Shown one piece after another: positions 1 to 6,514 of a stretch of DNA of 12,926 nt. The notes beneath the pieces are model-generated. The model made no database searches and was not told where the DNA came from. It saw only the letters and a list, made by a program, of their open reading frames with translations. The translations under genes and the position numbers were made by a program. This DNA comes from Bog-159 sp049516155. Lineage in GTDB: Bacteria > Acidobacteriota > Terriglobia > Bryobacterales > Bryobacteraceae. Position 1 is the stretch's first letter. Every line of letters begins with the position of its first letter. The DNA lies in assembly GCA_049516155.1 (NCBI GenBank), contig JBEKTJ010000190.1:1-12926 (forward strand). Reading direction: 5' to 3'.

Positions 1-31
1 CGCCGCTCTTTCGCCAGGCGGTGGTCGGCGG

Positions 32-37
32 TAGACT
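32..37 (+). promoter_or_regulatory. -10-like box TAGACT, possible leaderless promoter for the VOC gene
   Basis: TAGACT lies at 32-37 and the ATG at 44, leaving 6 nt. That is the usual distance from a -10 box to the transcription start, so the mRNA may begin at or next to the ATG. No Shine-Dalgarno is seen. The -35 region is poor. Confidence 0.4.
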
Positions 38-43
38 AGACCC

Positions 44-421
44 ATGATCCTCGGTGCTCACATTCTTCTATATAGCAACGATTCCGAAGCGGACCGCGCA
101 TTCTTCCGCGATGTGCTGGCGTTTCCCTTCGTGGATGCCGGGCATGGCTGGCTCATATTCAAATTGCCTCCCGCGGAGGCGGCTGTGCATCCCACGGAGG
201 CGAGCGGTTCGCGAAGCCAAGCCGGAGATTCGCCGCAGGGCGCGGAACTTTACTTGATGTGCGACGATCTGCAAGCCCAGATCGAATCGCTGGCGGCCAA
301 GAACGTCACGTGTACGCCAATCGATAAGGTGCGCTGGGGAATGAAAACCACGATTCGTTTGCCCGGCGGCGGCGCGATCGGGTTGTACCAGCCCCTACAT
401 CCGACCGCGCTCGGGCTTTGA
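44..421 (+). CDS. VOC-family protein (glyoxalase/bleomycin-resistance fold)
   Basis: The 125-residue product has the layout of a single-domain vicinal-oxygen-chelate protein. It opens with a beta strand carrying a possible metal ligand (GAHILLYS, H6), followed by a helix of the 'EADRAFFRDVL' type and the strand WLIFKLPP. The second half holds ELYLMCDD, a helix, and the closing strands RLPGGGAIGLYQP. Length and motif order fit stand-alone VOC proteins common in Acidobacteriota, which act as dimers on small molecules. The substrate cannot be read from sequence, and a glyoxalase or drug-resistance role would be a guess. A Ser/Gly/Gln-rich insertion at about residues 53-67 lengthens the central loop. 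No Shine-Dalgarno is visible. A TAGACT box ends 6 nt before the ATG, so the mRNA may be leaderless. The fold call is fairly sure, the function unknown. Confidence 0.8.
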   Translation: MILGAHILLYSNDSEADRAFFRDVLAFPFVDAGHGWLIFKLPPAEAAVHPTEASGSRSQAGDSPQGAELYLMCDDLQAQIESLAAKNVTCTPIDKVRWGMKTTIRLPGGGAIGLYQPLHPTALGL

Positions 422-619
422 CACTCCCAGAAACGGCGGTCACACATCCCGCTTTTCCCTGCGCCCCATCAAAACAAACGCCCACCGCCAGCCGGTCAAT
501 CGAATTCCGCCAACCCACGTGCTACCCTTACCTCGGGAAGGAACGCTCGGCACAATGAACACAAGCACTTATTGGCTTCGTTGGTCCAAAAATACTCCAG
601 CCGCATCGACGCGCGAAAA

Positions 620-655
620 GCACAAAAGGGCACAAATGCGCATAAGAATGCACAA
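620..655 (+). repeat. Four GCACAA hexamers at exact 10-bp spacing
   Basis: GCACAA occurs at 620-625, 630-635 and 650-655, and GCATAA (one mismatch) fills 640-645, so the register is a strict 10 bp. The 4-nt spacers differ (AAGG, ATGC, GAAT). The array ends 22 bp before a TATGAT box. It could be a phased protein-binding array, or one of the 10-bp-period intergenic repeats found in many environmental bacteria. Confidence 0.6.
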
Positions 656-677
656 TCCCAATGCACCCGCCAGGCGA

Positions 678-683
678 TATGAT
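678..683 (+). promoter_or_regulatory. Possible -10 box TATGAT upstream of the radical SAM remnant
   Basis: TATGAT matches five of six positions of the sigma-70 -10 consensus and lies 26 nt before the ATG at 710, with GAAGG in between. No good -35 is seen at 17 bp, where the phased GCACAA array ends instead. If active, it would now transcribe a decayed gene. Confidence 0.35.
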
Positions 684-709
684 GGAGTCGGGCAGTCGAA
701 GGTCTGATT

Positions 710-930
710 ATGAAGACCATGGCTGAACAACTCTCGCAGCAGGTCCGCGAAGGGGAACTCTACGGAAAATTGGATTCAAACCGGGTGCGCTGCTATGCCT
801 GCGGCCACTGCTGTCCGTCCCCGCCGGCTTCGCGGGTGTCTGCAAGGTGCGCTTCAACCAGGGCGGCCAGCTCTACGTGCCCTACGGTTATGTGAGCGCG
901 CTGCACGCTGATCCCATCGAGAAGAAACCG
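710..930 (+). pseudogene. Decayed AmrS-like (AmmeMemoRadiSam) radical SAM gene, N-terminal part
   Basis: From ATG 710 the frame reads ELYGKLDSNRVRCYACGHCC, the N-terminal cysteine-rich segment of AmmeMemoRadiSam-system radical SAM enzymes. It then goes out of frame and soon stops. The continuation is in another frame, entered at about 811-821 by loss of roughly one base: VPAGFAGVCKVRFNQGGQLY, then VPYGYVSALHADPIEKKP up to 930. In intact relatives this leads into the FFHALPG-type segment and the CxxxCxxC cluster motif that binds the catalytic 4Fe-4S. Neither follows here in any frame. About 75 residues of a protein usually over 300 long remain, so the enzyme cannot be functional. Promoter-like and ribosome-binding sequences are still in place, which suggests recent decay. 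Family membership rests on remembered motif order. A one-base sequencing error could explain the frameshift but not the missing core. Confidence 0.7.
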
Positions 931-1105
931 GCCCGAGCAAGCCGGCCAGGGCGTTTTGCATCGGACTACACGGCGCCACGCTGGAATGCGGAGGCCGATA
1001 GGCGCTGTTTTACTGCCGCAGCTGGCGCGCGGCCGCGATCTCAGCCCGGACCAGTTCCAGAGCGCGCTCTCGGTGAAGGCCGGACTGGGAACTGAGGATA
1101 TCTGA
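931..1105 (+). pseudogene. Open tail, possible C-terminus of a deleted gene
   Basis: After the radical SAM similarity ends at 930, a frame distinct from both preceding ones stays open to the TGA at 1103-1105. Its last residues have a protein-like composition (LLPQLARGRDLSPDQFQSAL, then SVKAGLGTEDI). I do not recognise the family. One reading is that an internal deletion joined the start of the radical SAM gene to the end of another gene. The other is that this is noncoding sequence that happens to be open. Confidence 0.3.
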
Positions 1106-1152
1106 GCGCGGGGGCGCGCCTGAGTGTGTTCCAGGCGCAGGTCTTCGCAGTG

Positions 1153-1161
1153 TGAGATACT
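1153..1161 (+). promoter_or_regulatory. Extended -10 box TGAGATACT before the amidohydrolase
   Basis: TG-A-GATACT has the TGn extension and ends 6 nt before the GTG at 1168, matching the spacing at the VOC gene. No Shine-Dalgarno lies between, so translation may be leaderless. No -35 is evident, as expected when an extended -10 is used. Confidence 0.4.
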
Positions 1162-1167
1162 CCCAAA

Positions 1168-2400
1168 GTGTCGGTTCTGTTCCGTAACTCGCGCGTCTTC
1201 GATGGCGATTCCGCAGTGCTGCGCGAAAGTCTCGATGTGCGGGTGACGGGCGGCCTCATCAGCCGGATTACTCCGGCGGGCGAAACCCAGGTCGAAGAAA
1301 AGGATTCGTTGGACACCGTCGATTGCGCGGGCCGCGTCCTGATGCCCGGCTTGATCGATGCGCACGTACACGTTTACGCTGCGGGACTGAACTTCACGCG
1401 CATCGCGCAGTCGCCTTTCTCGTACCTGGCGCATTATGCCGCCAAGTTCATGCGCGCCAGCCTGGATCGCGGCTTCACCACGTTGCGCGATGTAGGCGGC
1501 GCGGATGTGGGCCTGGCTTCCGCGTTGCGCGAGGGCTTGTTGGACGGCGTTCCCAGGCTGTTCTACGGAGGCCGCGCCATCAGCCAGACCGGCGGCCATG
1601 GCGACTTCCGCCCAGGCGATCATGGCTGCGGCTGCCATCTCGATACCCTGACCGTAATTGCCGATGGCGTGGACGCGGTGCGGCGCGCCGTCCGGGAAGA
1701 ACTGCGCCGCGGGGCGTCGCACATTAAGCTGATGGCCTCCGGCGGCATTGCTTCTCCCACCGATCCGCTGGCATGCTGCCAGTATGCGGAGGACGAAATC
1801 CGCGCCGCCGTCGATGAAGCCACTCGCGCGGGATCCTACGTCGCCACGCACTGCCATCCGGCGGAGGCGGTGCGCCGATCGGTGGCCTTGGGTGTGCGCT
1901 CCATCGAGCACGCCACCTTGATCGACCGCGAGACCGCGGACTTCATGGCCGGGCGCGGCGCTTTCGCCGTGCCGACCATGGCCACGCTCGCGGCCCTGGC
2001 CGAAGAGGGCGAACAACTCGGCCTCCCCGCCGTCAGCGTGGAAAAACTGCGCCGCATTGGCGATCGCGCATTCGCGGGTCTGGAAATCATGCAGCGCGCC
2101 GGCGTGAAAATGGGCCTGGGAACCGATTTGCTCGGGGCTCAGCACGTGCGCCAGACTACCGAGTTCACGCTGCGCGCGCAAGTGCTGCCGGCCATCGACA
2201 TTCTGCGCTCCGCTTGCGCGGTGAATGCGGAATTGTTGGGCCAGCCGGGGCGCCTTGGCGCCATCGGCGAAGGTGCGGTGGCGGATCTGCTGCTGGTGGA
2301 CGGCAATCCGCTCGAAGACATTTCGCTGCTGGCGCAAAATGGCGAGCGCCTCTTGGTCATCATGCAGGATGGCCGGTTTCACAAGCGCGCTATTGTGTAG
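1168..2400 (+). CDS. Metal-dependent amidohydrolase (imidazolonepropionase / Xaa-Pro dipeptidase-like)
   Basis: The 410-residue product is a complete amidohydrolase-superfamily enzyme with a composite beta-sandwich and TIM barrel. Visible metal-site motifs are HVH in LIDAHVHVY (H66, H68), a lysine that is normally carboxylated (IKLMASGG, K187), THCHP (H228, H230), IEHAT (H248) and GLGTD (D320), so all expected ligands are present. The N-terminal strands (about 1-58) and C-terminal segment (GEGAVADLLLVDGNPLEDI) form the sandwich. Relatives hydrolyse cyclic amides or C-terminal dipeptide bonds such as Xaa-Pro. The exact substrate here is unknown. No signal peptide is seen, so a cytoplasmic location is likely. 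The GTG start fits the beginning of the first strand and the -10 box 6 nt upstream. The gene stands alone and converges on the DNA glycosylase gene with a 34-bp gap. Large open frames opposite it are codon-bias shadows. Confidence 0.9.
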   Translation: MSVLFRNSRVFDGDSAVLRESLDVRVTGGLISRITPAGETQVEEKDSLDTVDCAGRVLMPGLIDAHVHVYAAGLNFTRIAQSPFSYLAHYAAKFMRASLDRGFTTLRDVGGADVGLASALREGLLDGVPRLFYGGRAISQTGGHGDFRPGDHGCGCHLDTLTVIADGVDAVRRAVREELRRGASHIKLMASGGIASPTDPLACCQYAEDEIRAAVDEATRAGSYVATHCHPAEAVRRSVALGVRSIEHATLIDRETADFMAGRGAFAVPTMATLAALAEEGEQLGLPAVSVEKLRRIGDRAFAGLEIMQRAGVKMGLGTDLLGAQHVRQTTEFTLRAQVLPAIDILRSACAVNAELLGQPGRLGAIGEGAVADLLLVDGNPLEDISLLAQNGERLLVIMQDGRFHKRAIV

Positions 2401-2411
2401 CGAGCCAGTTT

Positions 2412-2423
2412 GCCCTGAGGGGC
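2412..2423. terminator. Weak hairpin between convergent genes
   Basis: GCCC-TGAG-GGGC forms a 4-bp stem in the 34-bp gap between two convergent stop codons. There is no U-tract on either strand. It is placed where a bidirectional terminator would be expected, but it is short and could be chance. Confidence 0.2.
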
Positions 2424-2434
2424 GGCCAGAGCGA

Positions 2435-3334
2435 TCAACGGCGCTTCAAAGCTTCCAACTCTTCCAGCGTGCGCGGCCAGTCCTTGCCCAGCAGGCGCGA
2501 AAGGCCCCGGTCCGCCAGCACCTTGCCGCTGGTCTGGCAACGTGCGCAGTAGTTCGTCTCATTGCCTGCGTAGCGGATGCGCAGCACCTTTTCGCCGCAG
2601 CGTGGACACGGCTGCCCGTAGCGCCCATGCACCGCCATCCCGCCGCGGAACGCAGTCACCTTCTCCGGGAATTTCTCGCGGGCCTCGGCGCATAACCGAT
2701 CCAGCCACAGCGCCAGCGTCTCGCGCGTCGCGGCGTACAGCCGCGCAATCTCTTCCCCGGTAAGCTTGCGTGTCTGCGCGATGGGCGACAGGCGCGCGGC
2801 ATGCAGGATCTCGTCCGAATACGCGTTGCCGATGCCGCTGAAAGTCCGCGGATCCGTGAGGGCCCGCTTCAAGGTGTGATTCTCAATAGTGAGCGCCTCG
2901 CGGAAGGCCGCCAGATCCACCGCGAAAACATCGATGCCGCCGGGATCGAGAGAACGCAACCCGTCCTCCCCACGCACGACATGCAACGACGCCCGGCGCT
3001 GGCTGCCCGCCTCGGTGAGCGTAAGCGAGCCGTGCGCGAAATCGAATGCGGCCAGATTCTGACGCCCTCCCAGCTTCGGATGCGGCGGACGCCAGTGCAG
3101 CCGGCCCGCTATCATCAGATGCAGCACCAGCCAGACATCGCCTTCCACGCGGATCGCGATGCGTTTGCCGACGCGGCGCAGCCCGGCTACAATACGGCCT
3201 TCGGCGCTGGCCAAAGGCGGTTCCAGCGTGCGTAACAAAAAGGGATTGCCCAACCGGACTCGCTCCAACGTCCGGCCCATCACGCGTGGCTCCAGCGCCT
3301 CGATGTACGCGGCGATATCCGGCAGTTCGGGCAC
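2435..3334 (-). CDS. Fpg/Nei-family DNA glycosylase
   Basis: This family removes oxidised bases such as formamidopyrimidines and 8-oxoguanine and nicks the abasic site. The 299-residue product starts MPELPD, giving the catalytic P2 and E3. It has the beta-hairpin lysine K57 (VGKR), the helix-two-turn-helix with GIGNAYSDEIL (N170), and a C-terminal zinc finger with C243, C246, C263 and C266 (Cx2Cx16Cx2C). In E. coli Fpg the finger loop carries Arg258. The aligned position here is Asn259 (GNETNYC), and the DPRRFG-type segment of classical MutM is absent. This looks like the distinct subgroup whose tail reads LADRGLSRLLGKDWPRTLEE, so lesion preference may differ from MutM. The GTG start directly follows the receptor's TAA, with AAGGAG inside the receptor's last codons serving as ribosome-binding site. 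Confidence 0.9.
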   Translation of the reverse strand: MPELPDIAAYIEALEPRVMGRTLERVRLGNPFLLRTLEPPLASAEGRIVAGLRRVGKRIAIRVEGDVWLVLHLMIAGRLHWRPPHPKLGGRQNLAAFDFAHGSLTLTEAGSQRRASLHVVRGEDGLRSLDPGGIDVFAVDLAAFREALTIENHTLKRALTDPRTFSGIGNAYSDEILHAARLSPIAQTRKLTGEEIARLYAATRETLALWLDRLCAEAREKFPEKVTAFRGGMAVHGRYGQPCPRCGEKVLRIRYAGNETNYCARCQTSGKVLADRGLSRLLGKDWPRTLEELEALKRR

Positions 3335-5809
3335 TTACTCCTTCCCCAGCCAGCGCAAGCGCGCCTCATAATGCCGTCCTTCGCTGCCGTAGAACGTCAG
3401 GAAGTTTGGCGACTCCAGCGTGTTGTTCACTACCGTCGGGTTCCTGTGATTCGTCAGGTTATCGATGCCTCCCCGGAGGCCGAAGCGATACTTACGCAGC
3501 CGGAAACGCCATTCCAAGTCCAGGTTTAAGTTCAAGTAGTCGGGATAGCGGTAAGTGTCCGGCGCGCCGATTAGTTGACCATTATCGTGCTGGATGGAAA
3601 AAGGAAACCCGGTCCGTTCCTCGAATAAGTACGCCACCGCCCAGTTCTTCCACAACGTGGGAAGATATCCCCAGCTTAGGAATCGGTTGGGCGCGTCCCA
3701 AGGCAGCGGCCCCGCGTTATCCGGCCCCAGCAACAGCGTCTGTTCGAGCGAAGGGTCCAGCACCTCGTTCGAGTGTGTCCGCGAACGGGTATAGCTGGCC
3801 ATCCACTCGTAGCGTCCCTTTAGCGCCTGATGCACGATCGCCTGCGCGGCGTCATATTGATCGTGCCGCGCATTGGTAAGCGTGAATTGCTGCTCCACAT
3901 ACGATGCGTGGTATAGCTCGGCGATCTGCGGCGGAGCCGCAATCGGCGCTGCCAAGGTATTCAGATAGGCGAATCCATCGCCGCCCCGTTTCCGGTGCAG
4001 ACTCACTCCCGCGCGGATACGCCAGGGAAACTGATGGTCCACACCCAAGCTCCAGTTCTGGTAGAGTGGCGCCTTCAGACGCTCGGTTGGAAGCGTGTAA
4101 TACGACAGCGCGTTAGGCAGCAGCAGCGTTCCGTTGGACGCATAAATGTCGGTGAGCGTGTATTGGTCGTACGGGCGGGTGAAGAGTTGAATGATGGTGG
4201 GGTCGTATAGCACCGCAAAGCCCCCCGATACGCGCGTGTTGCCATCGCTGAACGGCGAATACGAAAACGCGGCGCGCGGCGAGAACGACCAGCGCCGCAG
4301 GATTTCATCCCAATCCTCGCGTACGCCCAGTTCGAAAAACAGATTTTTCCGCGCTTGCCAGTGGTCGGTAATATAGGACGACAGCGTAAGATTGGGACGG
4401 CTAAGGTATCCGTCTCCTTCGAACGTGACTGAACGGAGCAAATTCGAGTTCACGCCGTAAAGATCGTAACCGGTGCGGCTGACACCTTGCGCGTAGTCGA
4501 TGCGGTCCACGTCGACGCCCATTTTCAGATTGTGCGTGCCGGCCAGATGCCAGGGAGGCAGGAACAGATTGGTCAGGAATTGGCCGCGCCGCGAATGCTC
4601 CGTCGAATTGATAAAGTTATTGCCCTGGTCGCCGTCGGGGGTAATAATGTAGACACCCGTGCCAAAGGGAACCAGCCGCGCCAGCGTGAACATCTCGGCG
4701 AAGCCCAGTTCCAGCAGCGTTCCGCGCGCTACATAGATCTGGTCCTTCAGACCCAGGAACCAGGTGCGGCCGCGTTCGTCGAGCGTGGTGGAAGGTGGCG
4801 TCAGCGCGCCCAGGCCATACTCGGAGGCCCGCTGATAGTTGAACAGGAAATCCGTGTAGAGGATGTTCGCCGGCGTCACATTCACCTGTGTGTGCAGCAT
4901 ATTGCTGGCCTGCAGAGTGCTGGCGGTATTTTCGCCGCGGGGCAGGCCGGGGATCACGTTGATGTTGTAATCCGCATCCAGGTTGTCCGCGAACCAGGCG
5001 CGGCCCTTGACGATCGGTCCGGAGAAATTGAAGCGCGGCGTCCAGTCGCCCAGGTGCAAGCCCTCAAAAGTACTGACGCCCGGAATGAAGTTCGTCGCCG
5101 AGTAGCGAAACTGGTCGTCGCCGGTCTGGGTCTTGATCTGCAGCGTGCCCGCCGACCCCTGACCGTACTCGGGCGAATAGCGGCCGCTCAGATAATCGAG
5201 CGAACTCACCGCCTCAACGCTTACGGTGGCCACCAGGGTTCCGGTAAGCGGGTCGCTTATATTGAAACCGTCCAGCAGATAATTCGTCTGATTCTCGCGC
5301 CCTCCGTCGAAATGCAGCCCGCCGGTGGCGTCCTCCACCTGGCCCGGTATCAGGGCCATAGCTTCGCGCAGGCTGTGCGTGGATGGATAAGGGATGTCCA
5401 TGATCTGGATGCCGCTGAGCACGCGTTCCGACTGCGTTTGCTCCACATCCACCGCCTGCGGCGACGCGTTCACGTCCACAGACTGCAGAACTTCCTTGGC
5501 GTGGTTCAGGATCACCGTAACCTCACCCATACCCGCACGCACATCTACGGCCAGATTCTTCACGGGAAGATATCCGGCTTGCGTAGCGGCGAACAGATAC
5601 GCGCCTTCCGCGGGAACGGTGAGCTTGAATCCGCCGGTCGGGTCTGTGGTGGCGCGCCATTGTTCACCGGCCTGATTGCGGATGGTAACTTCGACTCCGG
5701 CAACGCCCGCATCGTTTTCATCGATGGCGCGGCCGGCCACCGCGGTTTGGGCGGCCTGCAAGGAAGAAAGGGCGAGCCAGGCAAACAACGCGAGCCCGAA
5801 AATCCTCAC
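3335..5809 (-). CDS. TonB-dependent receptor with N-terminal carboxypeptidase-regulatory-like domain (Oar type)
   Basis: This is a predicted outer-membrane beta-barrel for TonB-powered uptake or surface display; the ligand is unknown. I place the start at GTG 5809, since MRIFGLALFAWLALSSLQAA is then a clean signal peptide and GAGGA sits 6 nt upstream. A longer frame from TTG 5854 would add 15 residues unsuited to export. In the 824-residue product the order is signal peptide (1-20), carboxypeptidase-regulatory-like Ig-fold domain (about 21-105; VAGRAIDENDAGVAGVEVTI), plug (about 115-225; LREAMALIPGQ, NYLLDGFNISDP, YSPEYGQGSAGTLQIKT) and a long barrel. The barrel ends RLRWLGKE, without the terminal aromatic typical of many outer-membrane proteins. 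No TonB box is recognisable. Such Oar-like receptors are abundant in Acidobacteriota. It is divergent from the NUDIX gene and abuts the DNA glycosylase gene. Confidence 0.88.
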   Translation of the reverse strand: MRIFGLALFAWLALSSLQAAQTAVAGRAIDENDAGVAGVEVTIRNQAGEQWRATTDPTGGFKLTVPAEGAYLFAATQAGYLPVKNLAVDVRAGMGEVTVILNHAKEVLQSVDVNASPQAVDVEQTQSERVLSGIQIMDIPYPSTHSLREAMALIPGQVEDATGGLHFDGGRENQTNYLLDGFNISDPLTGTLVATVSVEAVSSLDYLSGRYSPEYGQGSAGTLQIKTQTGDDQFRYSATNFIPGVSTFEGLHLGDWTPRFNFSGPIVKGRAWFADNLDADYNINVIPGLPRGENTASTLQASNMLHTQVNVTPANILYTDFLFNYQRASEYGLGALTPPSTTLDERGRTWFLGLKDQIYVARGTLLELGFAEMFTLARLVPFGTGVYIITPDGDQGNNFINSTEHSRRGQFLTNLFLPPWHLAGTHNLKMGVDVDRIDYAQGVSRTGYDLYGVNSNLLRSVTFEGDGYLSRPNLTLSSYITDHWQARKNLFFELGVREDWDEILRRWSFSPRAAFSYSPFSDGNTRVSGGFAVLYDPTIIQLFTRPYDQYTLTDIYASNGTLLLPNALSYYTLPTERLKAPLYQNWSLGVDHQFPWRIRAGVSLHRKRGGDGFAYLNTLAAPIAAPPQIAELYHASYVEQQFTLTNARHDQYDAAQAIVHQALKGRYEWMASYTRSRTHSNEVLDPSLEQTLLLGPDNAGPLPWDAPNRFLSWGYLPTLWKNWAVAYLFEERTGFPFSIQHDNGQLIGAPDTYRYPDYLNLNLDLEWRFRLRKYRFGLRGGIDNLTNHRNPTVVNNTLESPNFLTFYGSEGRHYEARLRWLGKE

Positions 5810-5826
5810 GGCTGGTCCTCGGGCAT

Positions 5827-5854
5827 AATGTAAATTGCAAGCCCCACGTAACAA
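5827..5854 (-). promoter_or_regulatory. Possible -35/-10 pair for the receptor gene
   Basis: On the minus strand TTGTTA (5854-5849) and TACATT (5832-5827) are 16 bp apart, each matching four of six consensus positions. Transcription would start only a few bases before the GAGGA ribosome-binding site of the preferred GTG start at 5809. The longer TTG start would fall inside the -35 box, a further argument against it. Confidence 0.35.
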
Positions 5855-5865
5855 GGTTACCGGAA

Positions 5866-6384
5866 ATGGCGGAGCCTGACGCCGCGGTCGCCATCGTGCA
5901 CGCGCGCGCAGCGGCGAATTCGGTGCTGCTGATACGGCGCGCGGAGCGGGAAGCCGACGCCTGGTCCGGACATTGGTCGTTTCCCGGTGGACACCGCGAA
6001 CCGGAAGATCGCGACCTGTTGCATACGGCCCTGCGCGAGCTCCAAGAGGAATGTGGCATCGGTCTGGCGCGTGAGCGGCTGGAAGCGGCGCTGCCTCCGG
6101 CGACGGCGCGGCGCAGAGTGGGCCCGTTCTTGCTCGTGGCGCCGTTTGTGTTCAGTGTGGATGCCGAACAGCCGGTGACGCTCGATCCGCGGGAAGCCGT
6201 AGAAGCCGTGTGGGTACCGTTGAGTGTGTTGCGCGACCCGGGCCGGCACGCGCTGCGGCCAGTCCCGGGCCTGCCGCGGGAGGTGCGGTTTCCGGCGATC
6301 GATCTGAACGGCGTGCCATTGTGGGGATTCACTTATCGGCTGATTACCGATTGGCTGGACTTTAATCCGAGGCTATCGCATTGA
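5866..6384 (+). CDS. NUDIX hydrolase, coenzyme A pyrophosphatase-like
   Basis: The 172-residue product carries a NUDIX helix region beginning SGHWSFPGG (about 34-42) and ending RELQEECGI (57-65). The spacing from the glycine pair to REx2EE is one residue longer than the standard box. It agrees with the CoA-pyrophosphatase pattern (GGxxxPxDxxxxxxALRE), as does the LLIRR...H...FPGG run before it. The metal-binding glutamates (E58, E61, E62) are present. Relatives split CoA and acyl-CoA into 3',5'-ADP and phosphopantetheine, but other nucleotide-diphosphate substrates remain possible. No signal peptide or membrane segment is seen. ATG 5866 is supported by the conserved N-terminal strand (AAVAIVHARA). 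The receptor gene is divergent across a 56-bp gap, so control elements may overlap. Confidence 0.82.
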   Translation: MAEPDAAVAIVHARAAANSVLLIRRAEREADAWSGHWSFPGGHREPEDRDLLHTALRELQEECGIGLARERLEAALPPATARRRVGPFLLVAPFVFSVDAEQPVTLDPREAVEAVWVPLSVLRDPGRHALRPVPGLPREVRFPAIDLNGVPLWGFTYRLITDWLDFNPRLSH

Positions 6385-6422
6385 GGCGGCAGGTAGTAGG
6401 GATTGGTTCGCCCGCCAGCCCA

Positions 6423-6441
6423 GTCTCGATGTCGACGAGAC
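6423..6441. other. Inverted repeat GTCTCG-N7-CGAGAC downstream of the NUDIX gene
   Basis: Six-base perfect arms flank a 7-nt spacer 38 bp after the NUDIX stop codon. There is no U-tract. It could be a weak terminator for the NUDIX gene or a dyad for a regulator of the downstream remnant. Chance is also possible at this GC content. Confidence 0.25.
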
Positions 6442-6490
6442 GCACATGCGCCGTTCTCCAGCCAGTTTCCTGGAACCGTCCAGCGCACGG

Positions 6491-6510
6491 TAAACTGAGG
6501 ACACCGGAGG
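6491..6510 (+). promoter_or_regulatory. -10-like TAAACT and strong GGAGG ribosome-binding site
   Basis: TAAACT (6491-6496) and GGAGG (6506-6510, 4 nt before ATG 6515) form an apparently intact expression signal in front of the broken propeller gene. Together with the short list of lesions in the coding part, this points to recent inactivation. Confidence 0.4.
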
Positions 6511-6514
6511 CGAT

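Larger units (their letters stand above)
422..709. other. Intergenic gap between VOC gene and radical SAM remnant
   Basis: No credible coding frame is seen on either strand; the short open frames lack family motifs. The stretch holds the phased GCACAA repeat (620-655), a TATGAT box (678-683) and, just before the ATG at 710, a GAAGG Shine-Dalgarno at 698-702 with 7-nt spacing. The rest shows no structure I can name. Confidence 0.5.

Noticed and set aside
519..707. 62-codon open frame after the VOC gene
   Set aside because: It reads through the phased GCACAA repeat and has no recognisable motif or ribosome-binding site.
793..2382. 529-residue open frame on the minus strand, opposite the amidohydrolase
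   Set aside because: It has no family motifs and a His/Gln/Ala/Arg-rich composition typical of a shadow frame in GC-rich DNA. The plus strand carries all amidohydrolase metal ligands.
4487..5833. 448-residue open frame on the plus strand, opposite the TonB-dependent receptor
   Set aside because: Composition is that of a codon-bias shadow. The minus strand has a signal peptide, plug and barrel motifs.
5810..5854. Longer receptor start at TTG 5854
   Set aside because: It would put 15 polar and mixed residues before the signal peptide and overlap the proposed -35 box. GTG 5809 has a GAGGA ribosome-binding site.
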